Position numbers and translations under genes: made by a program. The notes under the pieces are model-generated. The model did no database searches and was not told the DNA's origin. It saw nothing but the letters and a program-made list of their open reading frames with translations. DNA of 64,000 bases from Neofusicoccum parvum. Taxonomy: Eukaryota > Ascomycota > Dothideomycetes > Botryosphaeriales > Botryosphaeriaceae. The stretch covers positions 2,356,001 through 2,420,000 of the forward strand of contig CP087210.1 of assembly GCA_020912385.1 (NCBI GenBank). Reading direction: 5' to 3'. Shown one piece after another: positions 44,794 through 57,730 of this stretch. Numbering within the stretch: position 1 is the first letter of the stretch; the number at the start of each line of letters is the position of its first letter.

Positions 44794-46350
44794 GATGTCT
44801 GTTACGGCGGAACGGTGAGCTGACGTCGGGGGACGGTAGAGATATAGGCAGCACTGAAACTCACCCGCACGCGCTGAGTCTGGTGCCGGAACAGGACGCA
44901 GTCAACAAGCCGCAGGCTACGTGGTCAGAGTGGCGGTGATACTGCGGAGCGGCAATCCGAATGGTCCGAGGACGAGGGCCCTGTGTGAGAGCGACACCGG
45001 CTTGTGAAGGGCACGTGTGGAGCAACCCGAGGGGTCCGGGGATCGCAGCGCGGTTGTGCGGCCGTGCTGAGGTAGAAGTGATGGCCGCAGGAGGTCTGTT
45101 CTAGGGCGGCGGTGCGCGTCTTATGGCGGGTGATCGATGCCGGGCCGGCCTCGATGACAGCGTCAAATCGCCCGGGACCCTTCGCGTTCGCCTCGGATCT
45201 CGCAGCGTCGCGGAATGCTTGCACGGATGGCCAGCACAGGCTGTCCCGTGGCCGGCCTTCTCTTATTTAGAGCAAAGTGCGGGCAAACCCGAGGGAGACC
45301 GAGCCTGTGGAGCGGCAGCCGGCCTGCAGCGCGGAAGACGAGCGCTCCGGATACGGCGCTCGCACGAAGCAGGCACTCGGCGTCCTGCAGCGCGCGCTCG
45401 GCCCCCAGCACAAACCAGCACGCTCACCTCTGCTTTGCTGCATCGGGCAGCGCGAACCCGGCAGCCGACAAGTGTTGAGGGGCGCCGGCGGGTTTCGTCG
45501 GCGCGCCCGTCTCAGTCAGCGTGCACTCAGCAATGCCGGCGCCCGCGGCTGGCACAAGGACGGGCGCCAGCGCTGGGGTCGGCGGGTCCGCCGCAATAAA
45601 GACAGGACGCGCGGGGCTGACTGCTGGGACAACAAAAAGAAAGCCTCGCTGGCAAGCTCTCATTTCAGCTGCAAGCCGTAAGGCCTCAGGCGCACGCCCA
45701 GGGACTCTGGCACACAGGGTCTGCCGTGGGCGGGCCGCGCTGGCGCTGCAGTCGCAAGGCACAGGCGCGTCGTGATTTGCGCGGCGCCGGGCTGCGCAGG
45801 CATTGCCGCCCAGGAAAGGCATCTGCGCGAGCTCCGTCAGCTGCGAGCCTGCTGCGCGCGCGGCCAACGGCCAACGGCCTGCAACAGCCCTGGCAAAACA
45901 ATCTTGACGTGCAGACAACGGTTTTTGTTTGTGTCCGGGGTGACGCGCCACCCGCTCGCCTGAAGGAAGCACTCAGGAGACGGCGACGCGGCAGCGCTCC
46001 AGGCGCGCAGGCAGAGGCACAGGCACATGCGCAGGCACAGCGCAGGACAGGCACAGCTCTCGCGCCCTTGGGCTCGTCACTCCGCCGTGACTCGCTGCAA
46101 CACCCGTCGATCATCGCCGGCCGGGCCCTTCACTGCGTCAACCCATTGGGCCGAGCCATCAGGCACTGGCTCCTCCCGCCGCTCGAGCTTCTCTCCCTGC
46201 GCGCATGGGCGTCGTCCCTTCTCGCGGAGCCAGTCCATAAAATTATTGTCACGGCTGCTGCCCGCGCCGCTCGCACGCCTCCCCCAGACGCCCATGGCCA
46301 CCGAGTAGAGCGCCGCCTCTGCGCTCTGATGAAGCAGCTCTCCAGGCGGG
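44794..46350. promoter_or_regulatory. Divergent upstream region P450 reductase/PAG1
   Basis: 1.56 kb of GC-rich DNA. Several short AGGCACA-like words cluster near 46013-46055. A strong donor (GTAAGTCG) at 46352 suggests a first intron of the PAG1 gene begins here, so part is probably PAG1 leader or first exon. Confidence 0.4.
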
Positions 46351-49300
46351 ATGGGTAAGTCGTGCCCCTCAGTTTCGCCCAGTCGCCCTCTGCCCGCGCC
46401 TCGGAACTCTTCCGCCGCCGCCAGCGCTTCCCCATCGAGCCGCTTGCATGCCACGCCTGTTGTCTTCGTTCGTCTGCCGCAGGCAAGCTTAAATGCTTCT
46501 TTCTGCGGCCGTTGTTTCTGGTGTTTCTGCCCGCAGCCCGCTGATCAAGCCGTTGCCGTTCCAGCTCTCCCCCCTCTGTCACAGGCACGACAGCATGTTG
46601 GGAACCTGTCGCACCACCATCCCGACCTTCCCGCACCGCCCTCCGTCTCCTCGATCCCCTCACGCGAACCGTCGGTGACACGAGGCCGCGCGCCTACAAC
46701 TAGCAGTCAGCGGGGCCCGCCGTCGCGCTCGCAAACACCCGTCGTGGCCATCTCCCGAGAGCGCCCTAGCCCGGACGCGGGCGTGGAGAGGAAGCTGGAG
46801 AGGAAGCCCTCGCAGTCGTACGGTCACCATCGCAACACCTCCATCGTCCATGGCATTCAGCATTCGCGGAATACGAGCTTCGTTAACTCCCCGGCTACCA
46901 GTCCGCTGAGCCCACAGATAATAGCCGCCGTCGGTGGCGCAGGCCCGAATGGCCTCGATGGCCCCTTCATGATGCCGCAGGACGAGCTCGCAGACCTCCC
47001 AGCAAACATTTCGCCGTCCGCTACAAACGGTGGTGGAAGATATGGCACCGGGCCACCATCTGTGAGTGGCGACTACCGCGCCTACAACGAGGCTGCTGCG
47101 CAGCAGTTCCGCGGGGACCCAAGGCGGCTGGAGCGAACGGACAGCGTCAGGATGAAGCATACACATGTGCGCTCGCAGTCGAGGCACCACCATGGCCGCA
47201 CTGTGGGCGAGCTGGCTCTGCACCATCTGTTCAACGCGGTAGGTGCACCAGCCTGACGTAGAGAATGTCTAGCTGATAACATGGGCAGTTTGTTGGACAG
47301 GCAGACCAGAAAATCAATCAGTGCGTCACTGACGTACAGGGAGCAGAGCCACGAGTCGAGGCTATATGCGGCCCCGGTGTCGACCCTGCCTTCGACCAGT
47401 TGATTTCTGCGCTGGGCCATATCGCGCGCGAAAAGCCAAAGCCTCTGATAGACACGCTAATGTTTTGGCGCAAAGCGAAGAGCGAGAAGGCCAGCGACAA
47501 GAAGAAGGAGTTTGATCAGGTAGCTTTCCCAGTGATTGAGACAGTGCAAGGTCTAACGCCTTGCAGACCAGAGGAGCAGTAATGCCCGCAACCGACCTCA
47601 CACAGCGGCGGCCCGGTGACCCTCAGGCGTACACAAGTTTGCATGCCCCAACGCATGCCACCCTTGCACTACAACGCGAAGTCGTGGAGGCCGAGCGCAA
47701 GTCAACCGTCTCCATATATTTGCTCTGTCGGGTCTTAATGGAGATCATCGGCCAAAGCAGCTTGTCACATGTGACAGAGGAGATGGCCGAACGCCTCGAA
47801 GACATCATCTACTCACAGCTCAAGCAAGCCGACCCCGAGTCTCTCGACGAGTCGCCTCTAAGGAACGCTAACTGGGTGATCTTTGGCCGGCTCCTGGGAG
47901 TCATGAGCGACATGAACTTTGACAGTGTGGCGGGAAGATTCATTGCTGACTTGAAAGAAATGCAGAAGCATCTCAGCATCAAAGGCATCCACAACAGGAC
48001 AATCGAGGGGAAAGCCGTGCTGATCGTGCGAGGGATGAAATCCCTGAAGCTCAGGTATAGCCCAGAGGACGCTTGGAGCCGGTCTTGCGACCTCATGCAA
48101 AACCTTGCTGAGCTCTTCGCCGACGTGCACGGTCAACCCGTCAAGTACGCTTACTGCAATCTGATCGAGGAGCTCTTACTACCAATTGCGGCCAACGCCA
48201 CCTCAGAAGTCAACCTCCCGAAATGGAAGAACTTTCTTGATACCATCAAGCCAAGGATCTCGCAAATGCTAAGCAAGCCAAAGCACTGGCAAACGGCCTT
48301 TCCTCTCATGACGGTGTTGACGTGTGTCTCACCTCATGATGCCTTCACTTCCCAGTGGACGAGCTTGATCACCCCGCTTGGTCCCAAGTTGAAGGAACGC
48401 ACAACCAGACCCCATGCTCTCAGGAACATATGCCGACTCGTCTGGATATATCTCTATAGGATTGCCGATTCACAGGGGGCCACAATCAGGAAAATGGAGG
48501 AAGTTATTCGTTTGGTGTTCCAACCTGGTAGAAGATCCTATCTTTCGACCGAATCCACCATCGCCGAGCCGCTCATTCAACTCATCCGGATCATTGGCTT
48601 CAAATATCAGGACCTTTGCTTCAAAAACATAATTTTCCCCCTGATGAATTCTGAGCAGTTTGGAAGTGGCAAGGAGCTCAGAGTTGAGAACTTGGAGCCG
48701 GAAAGGATGGTGATTGGCATCAGAGCTTTTCTCGCTGTCATGGCAGACCTGGAAAAGGGTGAACAGCCGCCCTTTCCGATTTCTTTCGCGAACGACGATC
48801 TGTTGTATCCCCTCGATGCACCTTTGCAACCCGTCAGCCCCAGACCTTCGACAAGCATCCGACCAAAAGCAGTTACCGTGAAGGAAGAGCGGCTTTCAAG
48901 ACCAGTGATTGTTGCAGATTTCCCGGAAATCGCAAAAGAGTACTACAACAAGTTCTGCAAGATCCTTGGCGAAATAACGATCATTTGCGATAACGCCTTT
49001 GGAGGCCAGGCCGTTCTGGACGAGAAATTCTCCACGCCAACGCCAAAGACGCCAATGGCAGAGGCCTTCAGTTTCGGACGAAGGGACGATCATCTCACTC
49101 CCACAGACGCACGACAAGGTTTCTACGATCTTCTCCACGTCGCGGTCCAAGCTCTTCCGAGGTGTCTCTCACCTCACATTCACTTCAATCACCTGATCAA
49201 CCTGCTATGCACGGGCACGGCACATGTTCAAAGTAGCATTGCCGCCTCGTCAGCCCAATCTCTGAAGTCTATTGCACGGCAATCCCATGCGCAACAAGTG

Positions 49301-52300
49301 ACAATTGGCTTCGCAAGGTTTATCTTCAACTTTGAGGATCGCTACGCAACCATGTCCGACGGGGGAATGCTTGGGGCTGGGCACATCGAAAGCACGCTGA
49401 GGCTTTATGTCGAATTGCTCCAGATATGGATCGACGAGATCAAGCATCGGACCCAGAAGGCCTCGTTCGACTCTTCTGATGGCGATACTTCTGACAATCG
49501 CGGTGCGTTGCTGGGCCTGACCGGGGTTGACGCATATGTGGACGAGATCGAATCGCACGGATTGTTCTTCCTTTGCTCACCATCTCGCCGGGTCCGGACT
49601 TTCGCCGTTACTGTGCTCCGACTGGTTACCGAATTCGACACCGCCCTTGGCAAGGAAGGCAGCCGAGTCATACGCATCTTGGAAGGGAGCCCCCAAGTCA
49701 TCATAAACGTTAATGACGAGAAGCTCTCAGTCGCAGAGAGAAGTCGACTGCAGAGAGGCATGCGGAAGAGCAATTTGCACAGCACTTTGGTTGAGCTATG
49801 CAGCAGCGATGCTCCCTACGACTCAACTCTATGGTTCAAGATGTTCCCGAATCTTATCAAGGTTGCTTTCGAGATTTGCCCATTCGCCATCGCCCACACC
49901 AGGAACAACGTCTGCGGGCGATTGTTCCAAATGCAGACAAGCATCGAGTTGCTCGCACAGGCGCCGCGGCCAGTTCCATATCCATCTTATGAGATGGCTA
50001 CCAACAAAACTCGGATGGTGACCTCGCCAGAGATGACTATCGAGCAATGGAAGCTCTACCTCATTTTTGCTTGCACCACGCTGACCACAGCTCGGGCTCA
50101 ACAAGTTACTCCTCAACAAACCCCTTCACATTCGAGGAAGGGTTCCAAATCTTCGCAAAAGACTCCCTTGGCCAACAGGGTTTACTCAGCTGACGTTCTG
50201 TTCGAGCGCGTTGCAGCCTTGCTCCAGGCTCCCAATCCTGCAATCAGGGAAGCGGCCGTCATCGGATTAGGTTCCATCAACATGAACATTTACAGGACTC
50301 TTTTGGAATCTCTACAACCTCTGGTCGGGAAATGTAACGATGATGCAAAATCACGTCTTGCAACTCAGATGATGCAAACATCGATGCACCAACACCAACG
50401 AACCGTCTCTGCTCCCCGAAGGGATCGAACCGTTGATTACCTCAGGACCGAAATCACTCACGTGTATAAGCTTACGTCCCACTTTTTGGAGGCCCAAGAG
50501 ATATATGGCGATGACTGGATTCTGAACAACCTTGTCACATTCACAAAAGATCTCCGTCTTTTTCTCAACGATCAGGAAGTTCAAAATGAATGGAGCTATA
50601 GTAAACTCAGAACACACTACTGTGGTGTCATGGAGGCTCTGTTCGAGGGCATCAACCGAACGAAAGATCCCATACGTTGGATGCCGTTCCAAGCAAGAAA
50701 GGCTGCGTTTGCATTGATGGAAGACTGGTGCGGATACTCGCCTAATCAAAACCAAATCCGACAACGGGAAGACTCGATGCGTCGCTCGGTCCTGGAGCGC
50801 GAATCAGATCCCGGCAACAAAACGTATGCCACCGCTTCCATGGAGATCGAGAAGAAAGAACTGCGTACTGCGGCATTGAGTGCCATGGCTACTCTCTGCG
50901 TAAGTGAAATATCTCCACTCTCATACTTTCACACCTACTGATCTTATTGTGTTTAGGCTGGCCCCATTAGGATTCAAACAGAAAGCGGCGTGAACCTTCA
51001 ATTTGATGTCAGGCGGTTGATCACGTGGATTGACTCCATCTTTGACACACCCAGCGACAAGTCTCATAGCATTGGCCGTCGAGCTCTCCGGAACTTGATC
51101 TTGCATAACAAGGACCATCCGTATCTTCTCGAGCGCTCCATCGAGATGTGCTACCTGTGCAAGAGCTCAAAGGCTCTAGAAAGCTACTTTGAAGTCGTCA
51201 CTCAGGTCATGACTGAAAGAGAGGATTACGTACTTCCGTTCTTCAAGGTCCTCGCTGCCGGCCTTTACGCGCTGGGTAACGAGAGTAACCAAATTCGGAT
51301 GAAGTCCGCACGCATCCTCCGGATCCTCGAGGAGCGTCAGCATAAAAATTCGAAGCTTCAGGACCTGGATATCAGTATTTCAGACAAAACCATCGCGGTC
51401 TACAAAGCAGCGCAGTTCGAGATGTCTCGTAGGCTCGCCAAGCAGCATTCTGAGCTTGCATTCTTCGTATTCTCGGAATTCTCCTACTACTTCAACCAAC
51501 TCAAACCGGATCAGCAGCGAAATTTGGTGGCGGCAATGCTTCCCTGGGTGCAGATTATTGAGCTTCAAGTCGACCCCAACGGAGGTCCGACCGCGAACTC
51601 CTGGATGCTGCTGGTCAACCTCCTGGAAATCACAATCAAGAATGGAACTATCCTGCACAATGAGATTCAGGCTCTGTGGCAGGCATTGGCAAATGGCCCA
51701 CACGCTGGAAACGTTCAATTGGTTCTCGATTTCATCATATCTTTGTGCTCTGACAAGAGAGAACAGAACTTCGTCGATTACGCCAAGCAAATCGTCGTCT
51801 ACCTCTCAAACACTCTGGCGGGATCCAAGGTCGTGGAGTTCCTCTTGCTGAAGATCACACCGAGAGCTATGGCTCCAGAGAAACGCGAGCCTATTCAAGT
51901 TCCATCAGACTGCGCTTTGTTCCCATATGTTGCGGATCTGACCACCATTTTGGCTGCTGGCAGCAAGCAGGTAAGTACCAAAGCCACCATCACTAGCTCA
52001 TCTGCTGACATTCGCTAGTCTGGGTTCTCTATGGGACAGTTGTGTCTCATCCTTCTGGTAGATCTCATGGTCTCGCCTCTTTCGCTAAACAAAGAGAGTG
52101 TGCCTCTGTTACTTCAGGCAGTACTAGTCCTGTGGGATCATTACACACCGGTTGTACAGGACCAAGCTCGAGAAATGCTCGTCCATCTTATTCACGAACT
52201 TGTCATCTCAAAGATCGACGACGTTGGAAACGCAACGCTAAACAAAGAGTACATTGAGGATTTCATCGAGTCGATTCGGCAGCACAGCCCCAAGATTGTT

Positions 52301-54472
52301 TGGGCCTACGACGATGCCAACGGAAAAGTGGACGAAGATTCCGATTCCCGAGTTCCAGAAGCGATGCAATACGTTGCAACCGAGGTGGTCAAGATCTTCT
52401 CCATCACCCACCCGACAATACGGGAAGACTGGGGGAAAATGACGCTGAATTGGGCGACGAACTGTCCTGTCAGGCATCTCGCCTGTCGTTCCTTCCAACT
52501 CTTCCGCTGCATTTTGAGTTCGCTTGATCAGAACATGCTCGGAGATATGCTGGCAAGACTGTCAAACACCATTTCAGATGAAGACGACGAGATCATTACG
52601 TTCTCTATGGAAATCCTCACGACTTTGAAGACCGTTATCGAGGCCTTGGACAATACCGATCTCATCCAGTATCCGCAGTTGTTCTGGACGGCTTGTGCAT
52701 GCTTGCAGACTATTCATGAGGCAGAATTCTCGGAAAGTCTGGCTATCTTGGACAAACTTCTCGACAAACTTGACCTCGGGGACCCGGCAGTCCTGAAGCT
52801 GCTCAAAGAAAACTACCCCGCCCAATGGGAGGGCGCCTTTGAGGGACTGGCGGAGCTCGTTTACAAGGGAGTCAAATCTAGCACCTGCTACGATCGGACT
52901 CTGAAAATTCTCGAGAAGCTCGCTGCACTCCCTCAGAGCGAGTTGGTCGGACTGGACAATGTGCTCCTTTTCACCGTTCTGGCAAACCTGCCGCGATACC
53001 TCCGAGTCTTCGAAAAGGATGTCAAGGATCCTCTTGCATTGGCATCAGCGGACAACGTCGCCAACATAGCAGACTATAAGGGATACGGCGATATCGCCGA
53101 GGCGCTCAAGTCCCTTGTGGTTATGCGGTACCGAACAGACAAAGATTTCCTCACCCAGCTTGTGGCCGCCATTCGCACGTCATTCTTTCCCGAGAACGAC
53201 TTCAAAACACTCACCTTCCTTATGGGTCTTCTTCTCAACAAACACTCCTGGATCAAGATCAAAACGATGCAACTGCTCTGCGTCGTCATTCCGGACGTCG
53301 ACATGAAGAAACCCGAGGTGACTTTGAAGGGATCCGACCTCATCTCACCTCTCCTCCGGTTACTGCAAACTGAGTTCTGCCTTCAAGCCCTCCAGGTGCT
53401 TGACAATATTCTTACAATACCTCTGACCGGAGCATCAACGCCGTTGGACCGACACCACCTGAGGATGAGTATGGCTGGGTCTCACTCGAGCAGAGCGTTC
53501 CGCAAAGAGTACGAGAAAACTCAAAGCCTGTACGGCATCCCGGAAGAGACGGGATGGTCCATACCCATGCCCGCGATCCATTCCGTTATGACAAGACACA
53601 ACGTTCATGCCGTTTTCTATTCGACGGTGGCAACAGAGACCACTACGGCAGAGGTCTCAACGCCAAAGATCGAGTTCAGAGCTGAGGAATACCCGCCGTC
53701 GTTCTCCGGATCATACTTCCCCTCTGACGACCGGACGGCTACGATGACTTCGGACGCCACACGCGGAGATGGACATATCGGCGATTTGGTCATGACCTTG
53801 GACAGCCTGGACGATTTCTTCGAGGAGGACGACACAGTCATCGACTTCAACGCTGATGGCCACATGCCACCAAGCCCAAGCATGAGTCGTTACCAGAATG
53901 GTGGCCTTCAAGTTCGGGAAAATCTCTACGACCAGCAGACGGCTCCACTACTGCACAAATCTCTTACGCGTAATGCGAGTGTGAGCTCGTTTCAAACTGG
54001 ATTCGCGGACATGAAAGTTACGCCGACACGCGATCCAGGGGTAATGACGCCCACCGCATTCACATCACCTGGGGCAGCCTCAGTTCAGGCCCCAACTCTT
54101 CCAGTACCCCGACCAGGGATGCACTCACGGTCGGTCACATCGCCGTCCATCCAACAACAGCGCACACCTCCCGGGCCTGGGCCAGGACCGGTCATCGACG
54201 AGTACGACGAGACGCTATCCGACGATGACCTTGCTCTTAGCCGAGCGCCCAGTGCCGGTGAGGCCAGATCACAATCATCATTGGACCACCACAGAGGCCC
54301 GTTTGCGAATACACGGGCTGGCATTAGGTCACACATGCGACGGCTCACGGGCGGCGGCGAGAAGGACAAGGAGAAATCCCGAGACGCCATCCGTGCAGCA
54401 CTACAGCGGAGCCCACAGGTCCCCAGAGTGCCGGATGTCTACCTCCAAAACCCAAAATCAGCAGATCCTTAA
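46351..54472 (+). CDS. tao3: Cell morphogenesis protein PAG1/Tao3 (Furry family)
   Basis: Certain exons end 47238, then 47289-47519, 47567-50899, 50957-51970 and 52019-54472; about 2,600 aa. Hallmarks are YGHHRNTSIVHGIQHSRN in the N-terminus, then LALHHLFNA joined to FVGQADQKINQC and GPGVDPAFDQLISALGHIAR, followed by very long alpha-helical repeats and a disordered acidic tail. Furry/Tao3 scaffolds the Ndr/Cbk1 kinase in polarised growth (RAM pathway). The N-terminus is unresolved. The frame opens at ATG 46351, but that ATG overlaps a donor site (ATGG|GTAAGT), and family similarity begins only after a CCCGCAG acceptor at 46536. A short upstream first exon is likely. All internal introns are 47-57 bases and frame-consistent. 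Confidence 0.9.
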
Positions 54473-55463
54473 TACCTGGCGTTATTTTCGGTTATTTGTC
54501 CAAATCCCTATTTCTGACGGATTAGCAGCACAGAACGGAGTGTGGTTGGGTGGCTGGCGCGAAACCGGCGCATCATCTTTGTCTCGCTCATTTCTTGCTC
54601 AAGCTGGGCTTTGTCTTTTCGATGTCTTTTTCTTTGCAGAATCACGAATGCGCTGTTTGTTTGTCTGTGGAAATTGGGAGTGTGTAATGCTGGCATAGAG
54701 ACGACTCGGCATCAGTTTGGCGTTCATTTTCTGTCTTTGCAAGTTATACCACACGTTCGCTTTTTGCTGTCATGTTCTTTCTCCAGGGCTGGTGGGGAAA
54801 GAGGCGTAAATATTCGGAACCAAAGTAGTAGTGTCTGTTCGACAAGAGGGTTGAGAGTTATTATTAATACGGTCTTTTCCATTCAGCTTCTGGGAGGGAT
54901 GATCTGTTTCGTTGTTGAGGGGTAACCGGTATCGATGTAAGTACATGTAGTGATGATGGACCAGGGAGGGTTGGGCGGCTTGCTTGCAGCAATGGTGGCT
55001 GGGATGGAATGGAGTTTGAGCTGGGATGGTGTAAGGGTGCGCAGCCGACCACCACACGTTGCCGCTAGGAAAGTAATTTGTTCGTTCGGAAAGCGGATCA
55101 GGCGTGAAAGATGCATACGTTGCCTTGCGGATCTCACTTTCTGTATGCAGGGGTGACTGAAGGGCCCTGAAAGCAGAGCGCGCGCGCCAAAGGTCGTTGC
55201 CGGCCGACGCGCTCTGCTGCGCGCGTGGCAGCGGCAACCAACTGAACCAGGGCCGGGGGTGAGCTATCGGCAGCAGAGGGAGTGTCGCAAGCTCATGACG
55301 CACGGCCCCTTGGCGGTGCTTTCTTGGCCAGCCACGGCCTTCCGCAGCACAAGCCCAGGCCAGAGCTTTAACCCTCCGACTTCACACCTCAACGCCCAGA
55401 ATTACACGCGCACACCTCGAACACCAAGACACCCATCTCTCATCCTCCGCGACTCTGCCCATC
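54473..55463. other. Intergenic between PAG1 and TVP15-like gene
   Basis: Nearly 1 kb. Its left part is T-rich and resembles a 3' untranslated region, and the right part is the promoter of the small Golgi protein gene. No other feature. Confidence 0.45.
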
Positions 55464-56343
55464 ATGGACTTCTCCGACATCTTGTAAGCTGCTGGCCCCG
55501 TCCGCGCCCTCTCACCTCCGGCACGCGCGCGCGCACAAGAGCTATACGTAGCTCCAGGCAGACGTCATTTGCAATCAGCAACGATGGCATTGCGCGCGCA
55601 CGGCGCCCCCTACCTCTATGCTTCAAGAATGCGATGCTAATGCGATGTCTCTCTCTCTCACAGCCGCATGGTCAACCTGGCCGTTGGCGTCTTCATGGTC
55701 CTCGGCGGCATCGCGCAGTTCTTCCCCATCGGCCTGTAAGATAACCCTCCATATACCCCATTCGACCCGTCGCGGCTGTCGTCGCCCCGGCTATGCATCG
55801 TGCGCGCCGCTGCGGCAGGCAGGCAGGCATGCGCACAGTTGGACCCTTGGCAGCCGAGGACGGGGTTGCAAACCGGCGAGAAGAGAGGAGCGGAGCTCTC
55901 GCGCGGAGAACTGCTGCGCAACACTCGCGGGCCGGATGAAGCACGGATTCGCTGACATGGGCATCGTCACGCTGCAGGAAGGAGGTAATCGTCGGCGTCT
56001 ACCTCATCCTCTTTGGCGCCGCGACGGCCGGCCTGGAGTTCCAGATCCCGCCGCCGGTGGCCAAGTACGCGTCGTTCATGTTCTCGTTCTTGGGGCGCGG
56101 TGTTTGTAAGTTTTTCTCTTCCCTAGTTCTCCACAGCCGGATCTTAAAAGGCTGACTGTCGGTGTGAAAGTCTACGTCTTCGTCGGCACCGTCATCCTGG
56201 CCGACCGCTGGTTCCAGTACGTCCCCGGCACGATCATCGGTATCGTCGGTGTTGCCTACATAGTTCTCGAGTACATCCCATCCATCGAGCCCCCGGCAAA
56301 CATGAGGGACGCCGATGCGGGGTGGGGCGCCGAGCAGGTTTAA
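55464..56343 (+). CDS. tvp15: Golgi membrane protein, TVP15/COPI-associated family
   Basis: Four exons, 55464-55483, 55664-55735, 55978-56105 and 56171-56343, give 130 aa. The spliced protein reads MDFSDIFRMVNLAVGVFMV...FPIGLKEVIVGVYLILFGA, then YASFMFSFLGRGVFYVFVG and IPSIEPPANMR. It shows four hydrophobic segments and the FSFLGRG motif shared with yeast Tvp15, a late-Golgi vesicle protein found with Tlg2 compartments. The first exon is only 20 bases. Two introns are longer than usual here (180 and 242 bases), the first with a long CT-run acceptor. Exact function is unknown in the family. Confidence 0.9.
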
Positions 56344-57730
56344 ATAGCTCGCCTCAAGCCTCAAAGCGCATTACGAGTATTATAAACTAGCTGGCGGAGT
56401 TAAGAGGGAGCGCGCGTCGCGAATGGCAATGTGACTGTATGGAAGCGGTGCGCTCGGGCTCCCTTTGGAGGCGGCCGGGCGCGGCGAGGCTGAACGGGGC
56501 AATGATGCCACGACCAATTGATGACAAGGACATACACGTGGAGAGTCAACAGACGGACGATTGAAGCACTTTTGGCTGGATTGATATGATGGGAGGGAAG
56601 TTCGGATGCTGTACATCACATCACCATTTTTTCAATATCTTCTGCTTCTTCTTTTTGTCTTCTTCTACGGATTTCCCGCGCGTTTTGCGGAGTTGGAATG
56701 GAGAATGAGAGAATTTGTGAGAGTTGGGGCGTTGTTCTTTCTGACCTTGTATGTGAAACTTTCGCCTGCTGTTCTGACAGTGTTGGGAAATGGGAATTAC
56801 AGAATGTGCCGTGAGTTGATATTCATATCATAGCTTTGTACGAGTCCTAACTCCCTATGTTGCTATCTGGTTTCTATTTTGATTGGATGTCTTCACGAGT
56901 TGGAGTCGTGTACCTTAGACGTGGACTGAACTTGTGTGTACTTTGGTATAGAATTGACCACTTTGGCTACTTATGGCTAACATTTCTTAAAAGGCGCATG
57001 AGACTTCAAAAACGAAAGCGCTAAACAATACGCTCAAGAGGAGAGCTACACGCTAGAAGAAGCACATTCTCCATTACGTACGAGGCTGTAAACGCTAAAC
57101 ATGAGAACAAAACTACTATTACTCAAACTCTTGGCCATGTGGATCGTAGAAAGCAGCTTCTGAGCAATACAATAGTCGATTTAGCTTGATCCATGCATTT
57201 CAAAAACCAATTCAACGCTACTCAGATATGCTTACGAGGATGAGAAAAGTGGATCAACAAATTCAGAAAGAGCAGCGGAAGAAAGGATACGGCCGAACAA
57301 CAACAGTTGGCTAGAATAGAAGAACATTCAAAGTATCCTAATTTGAAAAACAGAAAATCCGAGCCTATTCGAAGTTCCCCGCGTTTCCTAATAAGGAGGC
57401 GCCCAGGGTCTTTAAAAATGATCCTGTCATAGTTTCTCTAGGTCAATGGCATTGCGTTCCTCTCCGTTAAGCTGTCCCTTCTTGTCAATCTGGTTGCACC
57501 TCAGCCTTAAACACAACTCGGCCCGAGCTTATCGATCTGTTTGGTAGTCTTGAAATTCTGCCGTCATTTTTATTTTCTCATTCGCAAATGAAGAATACCG
57601 CCGACCCAACTTAAGTACCATCGGAAACAAGACAATGAGAACAGAGAGCTATTGCGTACAAACATTTAAATGTTGACAGGAACCCTGCTGGGAAACTTGT
57701 GAGATCGGATACCCGACGTTGAAGTCGTAA
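56344..57730. other. AT-richer intergenic region before the NLR-like gene
   Basis: 1.39 kb between convergent 3' ends. From about 56.9 kb the DNA is clearly more AT-rich than the rest of the window, with no open frame of note. I saw no inverted repeat or transposase relic. It could be degenerate DNA at the edge of a variable locus. Confidence 0.45.

Noticed and set aside
43846..44823. 325-codon open frame antisense to P450 reductase
   Set aside because: Same shadow effect of codon bias on the opposite strand; it overlaps the start of a certain gene.
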